Source: JBEKYH01 sp049511115
GTDB lineage: Bacteria > Planctomycetota > Phycisphaerae > Tepidisphaerales > Tepidisphaeraceae
Direction of reading: 5' to 3'
DNA length: 8,813 bases
Assembly: GCA_049511115.1 (NCBI GenBank)
Contig: JBEKYH010000184.1
Span: 1 to 8,813, forward strand
Below the pieces are notes generated by a model. That model saw only the letters and a program-made list of their open reading frames with translations. It searched no databases and was not told the origin of the DNA. A program made the translations under genes and the position numbers. Of the stretch, positions 8,754 to 8,813 are shown one piece after another (the stretch's first letter is position 1; every line of letters begins with the position of its first letter).

Positions 8754-8813
8754 CTCCTATAGGCGAAATTTGGGCCTTTTCCCGCTTCCTATCCATGAAA
8801 GCGGATGATACGA

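Noticed and set aside
8795..8813. ATG at 8795 as the start of a further gene
   Set aside because: Six codons before the edge, with no ribosome-binding site.

Overview
The window is GC-rich chromosomal DNA from a bacterium. I could not fix the taxon by comparison. A planctomycete-type genome is my best guess, and it is inference. It rests on several weak or absent Shine-Dalgarno sites, a short sigma-like protein with a C-terminal membrane anchor, and a CGCCAAG-type intergenic repeat of a kind I recall from such genomes. No rRNA, tRNA, CRISPR array, IS element or phage gene was seen.

Layout, left to right. (1) Positions 1-2812, minus strand: a large transglutaminase-like protein with a C-terminal DUF2126 putative amidoligase region, cut off by the left edge. 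(2) Positions 2813-3087: a spacer with two hairpins; the one at 2991-3029 is a good intrinsic terminator for the next gene. (3) Positions 3088-3786, minus: a small HEAT-repeat protein with a Lys/Ala/Pro-rich N-terminal tail. (4) Positions 3787-3932: a divergent control region with a perfect 14-bp palindrome and a second inverted repeat. (5) Positions 3933-4241, plus: a HigA/VapI-type helix-turn-helix protein without a recognisable HigB toxin. (6) Positions 4282-4977, minus: a divergent sigma-70/ECF-like protein with a C-terminal transmembrane helix. It lies 25 bp downstream of (7) clpC (5003-7549, minus), which encodes a complete ClpC-type AAA+ unfoldase, and was probably co-transcribed with it. 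(8) Positions 7550-8084: a non-coding divergent region of more than 500 bp. It holds a candidate clpC promoter, a 21-bp tandem repeat, overlapping leader hairpins, a CGCCAAG repeat and a candidate dedA promoter. (9) Positions 8085-8753, plus: a DedA-family membrane protein. The last 60 bases hold no supported gene.

How the genes fit together. ClpC and the membrane-anchored sigma-like protein form the clearest functional unit: protein quality control plus a possible envelope-linked regulator. The HEAT protein and HigA-like regulator share a divergent promoter region and may be cross-regulated. DedA is a housekeeping envelope transporter gene that shares its upstream region with clpC. The transglutaminase/DUF2126 protein belongs to a widespread, poorly understood peptide-modifying set whose usual partners would lie beyond the left edge. 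The least explained parts are the clpC-sigma pair, the structured clpC leader and the operator-like palindromes beside the toxin-less higA.
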